From Hyaloscypha bicolor E (lineage: Eukaryota; Ascomycota; Leotiomycetes; Helotiales; Hyaloscyphaceae): a DNA stretch of 64,000 nt. Under the pieces are notes generated by a model, which was not told the origin of the DNA, ran no database searches, and saw only the letters and a program-made list of their open reading frames with translations. Positions 39,716 through 49,101 of this stretch are shown here, one piece after another (position 1 is the first letter of the stretch; every line of letters starts with the position of its first letter). The translations under genes and the position numbers were made by a program. The stretch lies in assembly GCF_002865645.1 (NCBI RefSeq), contig NW_020194589.1, forward strand, positions 2,393,750 to 2,457,749, given 5' to 3'.

Positions 39716-41779
39716 CAGTAGAAACTCGCTATAACGATACCATTTTTAGCGCCATTTTCTTACGATACACCGAGGTATCGTTCAATCAAGGATCACGTGC
39801 ATATGTACTAAATATAGAAGGGACTGAAGATATATAAAGAACCTCTCAACCCTAACGCCTCACTACTTGCAAAGAACCTCCCGAGAACTCCAAATAAGCT
39901 TGCCTTGCCTTTGCTGCCTTCCTTTGGATATACGTAGCTTTTATAGCATCAAGCTTACGTATAACCTCACTTTGTCCATCCTCCTGTTGCTTCTCATATA
40001 GATTCAGTAAATCAAGTGCAGCTATCGCTTCAACCAACTTCACTTCCCTAATCTCCTCCTGCTCCTCCTCCTCCTCTATATCAGACTGAGTATCCCTTGA
40101 ACCTCCCTGTGCATAGCGATTCACAATTACCTCTAGAGTCATATTCTCATCCTCCACGATTTCCTCATTAATTAGTGCAATAAACTGGCTAATAGGGAGA
40201 GGATCGTTGAATTGAGTGGTACGCTGAATGGTCGATTGGAGGGTTTCGATTATCTCTCGATCCTTTGCTTGCTGAGTAGCCCATTCTAGATCAATTTCGC
40301 CGTGGGCATCGAGATCTCCACCAAGGAGAGGTTTTGCGATAAGGCTTGATTTATACCAGTAATTCGTAATCGTGGAAGCTTTGACGTGGTTGTTCCAGGC
40401 ATGTACTGTCCAGTTGACCGTATGGAGGAGAGTAACTGTCTTGTTGGGATCCTTATCCGCCTCAAATTGCTTGATCATATAGCTGACCTACTGCTTGCGA
40501 TAATGAAGCTTGAAGGCACTAATAATACCTTGATCTGCCGGTTGCCAGTGCGATGTTATATTGGGAGGTAGTCATTCCACTCGTACGTGTGAGAGAGCTT
40601 GTTTTCCACTAACGAGATCAATACCATATTAGTGCCCTGAGAAGTTGTCCATGAATAGAAGAACGTGCCGGCCTTGAGCAGAGCACTTGCGATTGACCCA
40701 GTAGAGGTATTCTGCACAGATGACACCAGTCATCCACTTAGAGTTATTATACCTGTATTGTATACCCAAGAGTTATCGATTAATATGCTTAAAACACCGA
40801 GGGTTTTCGCTCTTTCCAATTAACCAAGGCTCCCACTTATTAGTACCCGTAGCATTGACCGTAAGAGTAAGAGTAATTCGGTCTTTACTCTTTCTGCCTC
40901 CATTACTAGCCTCAGTTACTAGCGTACGGTTTGGTGACAGTTTCCAGAATAAACCAGTCTCATCCATATTCAAGACGTTCTCAGGAGGGTATGTGGCTGC
41001 CAAGTCTCGATTCTCCTGCATTTGCTTGATATTCTCAGGGCTATCGATATCTGCCGTGCCCCCTTCGCCATAGCAGACGTATTCCTTGATATGGAAGCGA
41101 TTCTTGAAGTTGGTCAACCACCCATTAGACTATTTAGGCTCTGGTTGCTCGTGATATTGAGGGAGAAGGTGCCAGATCTCGTGTGCCTTCTGCTTGAGAG
41201 TATCGCCCGTAATTACTGCCTTCTGCCCTTGCATCTTCTGTTGCCATTCAAAGAGTGCCGCTTCAAGATCAGGCCAATTAGATTGGCTTAAACGTTGAAG
41301 CGTAAGGCTTGTATCTTTTCGTGTATCGGTATCGAGGTAATCGAATTGAGGGCTAAGGCTAAGGGAAACAGTCGACTGGTTGATCTTGTGGTTAAACTCG
41401 TCCTGGAACCACTCAATAAGATCAGCGTGAGTAGCTTTGGGATGGGATTGCTTATGCCTCCGTAGAGCTCGGCGATTAGCTTCTGTCATGCCTCTTCGTC
41501 GTTTTTTAGGCTGTTCGGGGGCTAGAGAGCCAGAGGTAAGAGCCTGAGAGGGAGCGGATAGCCCTGAGGGCTCTGGAATATCGATAAATTGATCCATTGC
41601 TCAGGCTAATTTAGAACGATACACCACCAAAAATCAAGGGTTGGGACCGAAGAACCTAACAATAATCGTATTACTAAGGATATCGTAAGCCTAAGGCTAA
41701 AAAAGCACGGGACCGTACGGCCGTATCGTATTACTAAGGATATCGCTATATCGGGGATCGTTATAGCGAGTTTCTACTG
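39716..41779 (-). mobile_element. Fot1/pogo-type DNA transposon inserted in the NLR gene
   Basis: A 2,064-bp element of the Tc1/mariner-pogo superfamily. Its ends are inverted repeats of at least 23 bp beginning CAGTAGAAACTCGCT, and it is flanked by TA on both sides (39714-39715 and 41780-41781), the target used by this superfamily. It carries one transposase gene on the minus strand, inactivated by in-frame stops. A 20-bp direct repeat (TCGTATTACTAAGGATATCG) stands twice near the right end (41669-41688 and 41727-41746) and may be a subterminal transposase site. Removing the element and one TA restores the coding frame of the host exon, so insertion was clean and no footprint is present. Confidence 0.93.
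39852..41597 (-). pseudogene. Fot1/pogo transposase, five in-frame stops
   Basis: One reading frame runs from the ATG at 41597 to the stop at 39852 (582 codons), broken by stops at 41130-41132, 40773-40775, 40629-40631, 40572-40574 and 40488-40490 but by no frameshift. The N-terminal third is a CENP-B-like helix-turn-helix region with the basic stretch KKRRRGMTEANRRALRRH. The DDE core is visible: first Asp in NVLNMDETG (40962-40964), second in LLFMDNFSGH (40647-40649), third in HWQPADQG (40533-40535), the last two about 37 residues apart. The C-terminus has a Glu-rich run and a coiled-coil-like end. All five stops are TAA, TAG or TGA and can arise from Gln or Trp codons by single C-to-T or G-to-A changes, as in light RIP. 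Confidence 0.9.
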
Positions 41780-42652
41780 TACGATGCCGATGTTGTCAAA
41801 TTGTGGGGCATGGCCGGGGGTAACAATCTCAGGAATCATGGGAAGAACTTGGCGTCTGATGTATCGGATCAACGAAGAGGACACAGGGGGCGGCCCATCA
41901 TTTTCATCGCCCACAGCCTAGGCGGTCTAGTCTGCGAACAAGCGCTCTTGATCTGTGGAGAAGGCGAGCCAAACCTCAAGAAACTCTTCCAATCTACGCG
42001 GGGGATCATATTCATGGGCACGCCCCATGGCGGCGCAGACTTGGCAAGTTGGGGGCATACGCTTGCGGAGTACCTAAAAGTCGTCCGCCATACAAATCCA
42101 GCGATTGTAGGAGTCCTTCAGCGGAAGTCGGAGGTGTTGACTGCTGTGCAACAGCAATTTCAGCAATCTCTTCTCAAACCTGATATTCAAATCAGAATAT
42201 ACTGCTTCTTCGAGGAGAAACCTGTTGTCGGCGTGGGGATTATTGTTTCAGAGCAGTCGGCGGTACTGAACCAGTACCCTAATCAGAGTATTGGTGCAAA
42301 TCATATGGACATGACAAAATTTAGTAGGAGGAACGACGTGGGCTATCAAAGGGTCTTAAACAGGTTGCATGACTTGGTGGAATTAATGGATTCAACCCCA
42401 GCAACCGACACAAGTCAAAGGGAGCCTTTGAGTGAGAGTGGCCAGAATGCAGCACAAGTTGGTAGTCTCGAACCCCCTGGTAGTGTTCCTGAGCGAGGAG
42501 TTCCTCCAACCCAGGCAATCAGCAGCACTGGCTCTGGAACAGCAATCGGAATTGGGAGTCAAAATGTGTATGGGGGGTTCAATGTCACAAGTAGGTGAGC
42601 CTTATAGTAGGTTCGTGCACATAGCTGATAATGTCATTTTTTTTCCACGTAG

Positions 42653-44350
42653 ATATTGGAAGTCATCCGGGAACCGAGAAAAAGACCAAATGCCAGCAGC
42701 TCCTCAGAACCTCGGACTACGAGCGATATAAAGACAGAAACCCGTTCCCTGTCAAAGGCACGTGCCAATGGTTTTTGAGGCATACGAATTATGTCACCTG
42801 GCGGGACAGCCTCACCTCGAGCCTCCTTTGGGTTTCTGCAGATCCAGGCTGTGGTAAATCTGTACTATCCAAGTTTCTTGCGGACAGAGAATTACAAGCG
42901 ACCACCAGGGAGCGAACAATATGTTACTTCTTCTTCAAGGACGACAATGAGGACCAGAAGACCGTGACCAAAGCTCTATGTAATCTTACTTTACTCCATC
43001 AGCTCTTTGCCCAAAAACCTGAGCTTCGTCACCATGCTCTGGAAGTTCACAATCAGAATGGAGACAGGCTTGTCGCAAACGTCGACTTATTATGGAATCT
43101 TCTTACAACAGCCTCCGCAGATCCAAAAGCTGGAGAGATCATCTGCATCTTAGATGCTCTCGACGAATATAGACAATCAGAGTTGAAATACTTGCTACAA
43201 AAAGTATGTGCGTTTTACGAAGGTCGTCCTCGTGTTTCAGAGAAGACAGCCCTCAAGTTTCTTGTCACCAGTCGGCCGTTGCAGCATATCGCAGACGAAT
43301 TTAACGACCTTATCCAACAGCTACCCACGATTCGTCTTACAGGCGAAGAAGATACAGATCAAATCAAGCGTGAAATTGATCTTGTCATTGAAGACGAACT
43401 CGAGAAGATCCAGCAAAAATGGCACCTCGATCAAAAAACACTTTTCCCCTTTGCGTGAAGAACTTTCCAAGGTCGAACACAGGACGTACCTATGGCTCAA
43501 GCTAATATTTGAGTTAATTCGCAAAGACGCCCAATCTATTACGAAGAGAGGCAGACAGAAAATATTTGGCATGATACCGGATTCCGTTAATACTGCTTAT
43601 ACGGCCATTCTCAACCAGAGCACGGACAAGGAACAAGCAAAGAAACTCTTACAGATTGTTTGTACGGTAATCAGGCCACTCTCTGTAAAAGAAATGAGCA
43701 TCGCGATATCGATTCAGCCAGACGATAAAGCACTTGAGGACCTCGAGATTCCACCAGATGATTACTCCAAGGACTTGATCAGAAACCTCTGTGGTCTCTT
43801 TGTTAGCGTTATTGATGGAAGCGTCTATTTGCTCCATCAAACAGCTAAAGAGTTCTTGGTCGGGGAAAAGGAACTTTCTCAATCAATGGCTGCTTCTGAT
43901 TGGATTTGGAAGCATTCACTCTCTATAAAAGACTCGAACTTCCTTCTCGCCCATATCTGTATGTGGTATCTACGATTAGAGGGATTTCCCTTAGAACACC
44001 AATCTCCAAAACTTTCTAAGACCGTCGCAAAACTCGTCTCTAAGTATGATTTCCTCGAGTATGCTGCAGTGAATTGGTCTGTTCATTTCCGAGAAGCTAC
44101 GATTCCAATGGACCATATTTCGATAGGATTGGCCTCGGGTATCTGTAACCCTCAAACATACCCATATATAACCTGGGGTCTGGTGTATTGGGAATTCTGG
44201 GGATATGATAGGCCACCTACGAAGCTCAGTAGTCTCTTATTGGAAAGTGATCGATTTATTGATGGAAAATCGATATATTGGAGTTTGACAATCTGTAGAA
44301 TGACTAGATACAGGAGAGTGAAGAGTAAAAAGGGAGAGGAAGGAATCTAA
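42653..44350 (+). pseudogene. NLR gene, part 2: NACHT module with a frameshift
   Basis: Continues part 1 over a 62-nt intron (42591-42652, branch GCTGAT). The frame from 42653 gives YKDRNPFPVKGTCQWFL, the Walker A loop SADPGCGKSVLSKFL, Walker B IICILDALDEY and a sensor-like LVTSRPLQHI. At about 43441-43447, in a run CTTTTCCCC, the frame shifts by one base: the first frame ends at 43458, while the next frame continues with REELSKVEHRTYLWLKLIF. Downstream are a winged-helix-like part, LLHQTAKEFLV, and FLEYAAVNWSVHFREA, all usual in fungal NACHT proteins just before the repeat domain. That frame stops at 44350, before the ankyrin repeats. The gene is therefore broken independently of the transposon, unless the shift is an assembly error. 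Confidence 0.87.
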
Positions 44351-44489
44351 AGTACAGTTCTTATATACCCACTAGTGGGTGGCGATTTCCTCCAGTATAT
44401 TATAAATCAGCTGATAAATCATATTAGTGAGCGTTCACTGAGCTTCCATAGTGAGCTATTCCATATGCTTCCATAGTAAACCATTATAA

Positions 44490-45374
44490 ATGAGAGTGGC
44501 GAAGCTAATATTAGTAGTTGAACCTGGTACTGGAAGGACTAGTAAGCTAGTACCAATTCAACATCTCTACCTTGCTTCATTATTCGGGCATCAAGGAGTA
44601 GTAGGCAAGCTGCTCGCTGCGCCGGGGATCGACGTCAATATAACAGACAAGGACAGCAGGACGCCGCTCTGGCAGGCCGCCTCTCGAGGATATGCCGCCA
44701 CCGTGGGCCAGTTACTCGCGGCGCCGGGAATCGACGTCAATATAGCAGACAAGGACGGCTGGACGCCGCTCTCGCGGGCAGTATATCGAGGATACGCCGC
44801 CACCGTGGGCCAGCTGCTCACAGCGCCGGGAGTCGACGTTAATACGGCAGACAAGGACGGCCGGACACTGCTCTGGCAGGCCGCCTCTCGAGGATACGCC
44901 GCCGTCGTAGGTCAGCTGCTCACAGCGCCGGGAGTCGACGTCAATGCGGCAGACAAGAACGGCCGAACGCCGCTCTCGCGGGTAGTATATCGAGGATACG
45001 CCGCCATCGTAGGCCAGCTGCTCACAGCGCCGGGAGTCGACGTCAATATAGCAGACAAGAACGGCTGGACGCCGCTCTCGTGGGCCGCCTATCAAGGGCA
45101 CACCGCTGTCGTAGGCCAGCTGCTCGCGGCGCCGGGGATCGACGTTAATATAATAGACAAGGACGGCCGGACACCGCTCTCGTGGGCCGCCTACCAAGGG
45201 TACGCCGCTATTATAGGTCAGCTGCTCGCGGCGCCGGGGATCGACATTAATACGGCAGATGAGGTCGGCCGAACGCCGCTCTTGCGGGCCGCCTCTCAAG
45301 GACACACCGCTATCGCGGGCCAGCTGCTCGCAGCGCTGGGGATTGACGTCAACGCGGCAGAGGGAAAGAGGTAG
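44490..45374 (+). CDS. NLR gene, part 3: ankyrin repeat domain (out of frame with part 2)
   Basis: A 294-codon frame holding one degenerate ankyrin repeat (LYLASLFGHQGVVGKLL) and seven nearly identical 34-residue repeats (102 bp each) at 44652-45365, with consensus TPLSWAAYQGYAAVVGQLL followed by APGIDVNIADKDG. This is the sensor end of the NLR. Highly similar repeats are a known feature of fungal allorecognition NLRs, where repeat number and surface residues change quickly. The frame differs from that of part 2, with stops and about 140 bp of AT-richer sequence between them. A short separate ankyrin protein from the ATG at 44490 is possible but less likely. Base composition is clearly GC-richer than the surroundings. 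Confidence 0.85.
   Translation: MRVAKLILVVEPGTGRTSKLVPIQHLYLASLFGHQGVVGKLLAAPGIDVNITDKDSRTPLWQAASRGYAATVGQLLAAPGIDVNIADKDGWTPLSRAVYRGYAATVGQLLTAPGVDVNTADKDGRTLLWQAASRGYAAVVGQLLTAPGVDVNAADKNGRTPLSRVVYRGYAAIVGQLLTAPGVDVNIADKNGWTPLSWAAYQGHTAVVGQLLAAPGIDVNIIDKDGRTPLSWAAYQGYAAIIGQLLAAPGIDINTADEVGRTPLLRAASQGHTAIAGQLLAALGIDVNAAEGKR
44652..45365 (+). repeat. Seven 102-bp tandem repeats encoding ankyrin units
   Basis: Units begin at 44652, 44754, 44856, 44958, 45060, 45162 and 45264. Units 1 and 3 share LWQAASRGYAA and units 2 and 4 share LSR-x-VYRGYAA, so an older 204-bp duplication is visible. Units 5 and 6 share LSWAAYQG. Unlike the flanking elements they carry no sign of RIP. Confidence 0.92.
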
Positions 45375-45740
45375 CTATTAGGCTCTTTCTTACAATAAAC
45401 TATATTAAACCAGACTCAAAGAATAGAATTAGTCAGATACCTTTAATATACACGGCTAAGAATAGAAATAATACTATTATTAAGCTCCTAATTACTATAA
45501 ACCGAACACTGAACACTGTCTCTCGGGAAAATTTTAGGCCAGTAACCACACTTAAAGTCAACGCAAAGACGACATCAAATCAACATTCTATTCTTCTTCC
45601 GCAACCCTCCTCAGCCAATCTTCCTTATCTCCGTTAACATACATTATATTGCTTCCAACAACGAAGTTTCTCCAACGAGAATTTAAAAACTGTTCAACGT
45701 CATAGCACAATATTCCACTTTGCAAAAGCAATTCTCTAGT
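45375..45740. other. Spacer after the ankyrin domain
   Basis: About 370 bp, AT-rich at first and then of normal composition. No coding potential, repeat or RNA gene seen. Confidence 0.55.
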
Positions 45741-45848
45741 TCTGATTCAGAAGAGATCGAACTGCCTGCCTTACATGAAGCTACCCTCCATGGCAATATA
45801 TCGGCTGTGAGGGCTTTGATGGTGGATTTAGCCACAAGGCGGCTGTAA
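45741..45848 (+). pseudogene. Ankyrin-repeat fragment
   Basis: A 36-codon frame reading SDSEEIELPALHEATLHG then NISAVRALMV before a stop at 45846-45848. ALHEATLHGNISAVRALM has the spacing of an ankyrin repeat (A-L-H-x-A, then helix and G-N-x-x-x-V). It has no start context of its own. It could be the remains of another NLR-type gene or a displaced end of the one upstream. Confidence 0.45.
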
Positions 45849-45964
45849 AGGCGGCGATGATTGCACTAAAGCAGCGGGCGCCTTACAGAAAGAGCAGTTA
45901 TAGCCGAGAGCCATTTCCGTGGTTGTGATGCGCACATTGACAGCGAGCGTTCAGCTGGATTTGG

Positions 45965-46216
45965 TAGCCTAATTGGGCTAGTGCTTATGTGGGATCGCAC
46001 TCCCTAATTGGGGCTAGTGCTTCCGTACATCCAGCGGAACACTAGATTCTATATATGGAGGCATGCGAGCTTTGGAAATGGGCATCGATTAGTTTATTAC
46101 TGAGAACCAGTTCTTGGAATCAATATACTTCCACGCTTCACTCCATACTTTACCCTATATTCCACCCCCTTACCTTGACTACTTGCGTAGCACCCTGCTA
46201 TATTGTGCGCCTCACA
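45965..46216 (+). repeat. Degraded solo LTR related to the copy A/B/C family
   Basis: Resembles the 3' LTR of copy C from about base 50 on: CTAGATTCTATATATGG matches CTAGGGAATATATAGGG, CTTGGAATCAATATACTTC matches CTTGGAATCAGTTACACTTG, and the end CCTTGACTACTTGCGTAGC matches CCTTGACTACTTGTGTATT. It finishes CTCACA. Differences are not RIP-like and include small gaps, suggesting an older, related LTR. CTAATTGGG-x-CTAGTGCTT occurs twice at its left end (about 45969 and 46003). No target duplication was recognised. Confidence 0.55.
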
Positions 46217-49101
46217 GTGGTCCAGTCGTCACTTTCTCCTAGACGAAGGCCTGCTCCGCCTCTTAAGTGAAACATTAAGTAAAACGATTATAAACTAAGC
46301 AAATTACTTCATTCCTCACCTTACGAGAGATTCTAGTTATAAGAACATTGTTAAGGTGTTAAAAATTCATGTGTAAAATAGTAAGGGTCAGGTGTAAAGA
46401 CAATTAAAGTATAATTAATTAACCCCTATAAAAGCTCTCTTGTATATACATATAGGTATAGATCAAAAATGGTTAAAATTTAGTATTAGGAAGCTACGAG
46501 CCGAATAGGATTAATTTGCGTTGAGATTTTCGTGATGTACTTATTTACTAAGGGATTCTCGCCACGCAGGGATGCCGGTTACTGCATCGCATTTTAGGTC
46601 AAAATGTGATTAGGCCCAAGACAGAAGGCGGTAGCGGAGCCCGATTTCTTAGCGTCTACTACGCGATCCCATTTTCGGCAAAAATGAGCCTTTTAACTAA
46701 CCTTAATCCCTTCGTCCGATTCTGGGGTTTTGGCCGCAAAGAGGTTCTAGGTGTTTTACCTACCTAATCATACGGTACCGCTCGCCTCGCAGTTACTTTT
46801 CACCGAACACTTAACTTTTAGACCAATCAGATTCTTGAGATCAGCCGAGCTTTTAATTTCAGAACGTGTAACCTTACGAGACATGACAGTGCGTTCCCTA
46901 GCCCCTTCAAGCTTCAGCTCTGAATCCCCTCTCTTTTCACTTTGGTATGATATACTCATTCTTCCTCTTTCTCTCCACCTCTAAAATCACCCTGCGATTC
47001 CCAGAGCATACGATGCTTTTCCCTACTTTAGCCCCGGAACTTTACCTTCCCCTCCCTTCCCCTCCCTTCCCCTCCTCCGTCCGACCCGTACAACCATATC
47101 CGAGAAGCCCAAGAAGCTGCAGAAGACGCACGTTTGTGCGCACGATCTAGTATTAACACTGCCCCTGAAATAGAAGAGATCTTGCGTGCTGACGAATGTC
47201 GATTAATGTACTTGTCCTATAACCAATGCTACACTGTCTCCCTGCTCTTTCCATTCGCTCCATTCGGTTCTATAGTGATAACAGACATCAGCATCGACGT
47301 TCGTCAATATGCGCTCGCCTCGCTGCCGCGGTATCTATGCTTCACTTGTGTTACAAACCTTACGCACTGGTACCGGAGACAAATACGATGAGAACAGTAG
47401 TATATCTATCACGTACATCGGCTAGGCGTTAGCTGTCATGTTCCATTTCGAACGAATCAGCTACCTACGTTGCCCCTGCGAGACTCCACTGCGTTTTGAT
47501 CTGGCATCGTATGTTCGAGGCTCTCCCGGCAGGGAGGCCTCGGCAAGGGCTTTACTGGCGCGGTCGCTCATGAAGCATTACCTCCGTACCTTACGCTCTG
47601 TGTCTTTAAACTTTGGAGCTATATTCGTTCTTGTCAGGAGCTTCGTGTTACGGTCCCGAAATTTAGAGACAGGAGGCCAATAGTTATGATAAAGTAGGGG
47701 GGAACGGCCGGAAGGGCCATCAACCGCACAATTGATAACATGACCACAACTATAGTATTTTCTTACTACAAACCTGTACAAGCGTGTTTACCAACAACAA
47801 CTGGAACAGCTAGCTTTATAACATACTATGGGTCCATCCAGAGCTAATACTGTTCAGTTCTTTTGTTGCACATCTGCATTTCCCCCGCAATCTTTAAATT
47901 GTCCCAAATTGGAATGGTACAGTCTTACTTCCCACCTTGAGGACAAATTCATCAACGAAGGTAGGTTTGAGATAGAGGAGAAAGCTGGTAACCAATTGAG
48001 CTAATACAGAGCCAGAGATTGCATACAAGCTTGAGGAGATGGAACGTCGATGTGAGCTTTTATTGCACTGGGTTGAGATATTCTAAGATTTCGTGATTCT
48101 AGAAAAGGGATAGTACGACAGCTCAGAGCAAGCATGTTTAGGTGGGAAAATGTCAACATTTCTTGCTATTTTTATGTAGAACAAGCGGGGGGTGTAAAAG
48201 ATGCGTCGACATAATTCTAACCCCCTTTCAATCTTGCACTTGCTAGAAGGACTGAGGAGGTGGCTGGTGATAGCGGGCGATAGCGGACAAAAGCTTTAAA
48301 GACCACGACGCAAGACCTCAAAATCACAATAACCTCTCCGAATGTCACTGTTAAGAAGCAAAGAAAGCGGGGAACGCAGACTTGATAAGGCATTGTTGTC
48401 GGCAGGAGGTGGTGCCTGTAGGGGAAAAGTGCGAGGAAAATAAAAAGGGGCCAGGCCAGATTCGGGACACGTGCCCAGCGCCATTTTTGACATCACCGTG
48501 CTGGCAATGCGTTACTGAGCACTTCCCTTCTCACTTTAATGCTGCTGTAGTCATGGTCCTAATCAAGGACTTAAAAAACATGCAGGTGCTTACATGTACG
48601 TTAAACAGGGTAAGGGCTCCTTACTGGCACAGCGCAGTCTGCACTTGAGCACCCAAGACCCATCAAACTTGCGACCCGGAAAGAAATCGGGTGACTGAAC
48701 AGGAAATGGGAGTAAACGTGAGCCCGAGCGAAAAGACTTCTGAAGATCTCAAGAGGTCCATCAGGAGACGTATTTTTGGGAGCTGGGTAATTGAGGACAA
48801 TCGTCGATAATGCTGCGAGTATTGTTGTAAACTTGCTCATCTGCCAACTTTGAACATTCTGATAGGGCTGATCATACATTTCATGCTGTCTAGAAGTCAA
48901 TAGGCGGAGGTTTCGGAGTGGTTTGCCAGTAGTGAAAGATCATAGATCAACGTGACAATTTCCAAGAAGGGCAGCCTTGCACAACGTATTGCTGAAATCT
49001 TCATTGATCGTGGAGCAAGTGATACATCTTTGCACCGCCCTCACTCATGATGTTTAGCAAACCCAAGCCCCATGCAAAGTGCCCAAATGAAAACCAGCCG
49101 C
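46217..49101. other. Gene-poor spacer, 2.9 kb
   Basis: No frame here shows a recognisable domain or fungal codon pattern with introns. Contents seen: two similar 17-bp hairpin sequences with CATTTT/AAAATG arms (46590-46606 and 46670-46686), and a short pyrimidine tandem repeat of 10-bp units CCTTCCCCTC at 47045-47075. The final 150 bp or so probably includes the 3' untranslated region of eL32. Part of the area may be old transposon debris, but I could not match it to anything. Confidence 0.5.
47045..47075. repeat. Pyrimidine-rich 10-bp tandem repeat
   Basis: Three copies of CCTTCCCCTC in a row. Simple sequence; no function can be inferred. Confidence 0.8.

Larger units (their letters stand above)
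39322..42590 (+). pseudogene. NLR gene, part 1: alpha/beta-hydrolase (lipase-like) module, split by transposon
   Basis: N-terminal effector module of a fungal NOD-like receptor. Exon 1 (39322-39536) encodes a polar, Ser/Thr-rich start and IRVIADPTDAAL. A 56-nt intron (39537-39592, GTATGA...AATAG, branch TTCTAAC) joins it to exon 2, which reads DIVFVHGLTGN, then WTHP and WPQELAQDIP up to FGY at 39715. A DNA transposon (39716-41779) interrupts here; past it the frame resumes exactly with DADVVKLWG (41782 on). Then come IIFIAHSLGGLV with the nucleophile Ser, GTPHGG, and ANHMDM with a likely catalytic His. A Ser/Gly/Asn-rich linker ends the exon at 42590. Such hydrolase-NACHT proteins are allorecognition or immunity receptors in fungi; this copy cannot make the full protein. 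Confidence 0.88.

Noticed and set aside
42545..42590. Gly/Asn-rich linker before NACHT as an amyloid signalling motif
   Set aside because: Composition alone is suggestive, but no repeated or known amyloid motif can be shown, and such motifs are usually at the N-terminus.
43200..43460. Frame change in the NACHT module as an unannotated intron
   Set aside because: No GT...AG pair fits, and homology continues without a gap; a one-base shift is the simpler reading.
44591..45305. Long minus-strand open frames across the ankyrin repeats (87 and 197 codons)
   Set aside because: They are the antisense of a GC-rich 102-bp coding repeat; their protein repeats only mirror the ankyrin array.
46055..47683. 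Several open frames of 66-85 codons in the gene-poor spacer
   Set aside because: Low-complexity or arginine-rich translations, no introns, no domain; expected by chance.
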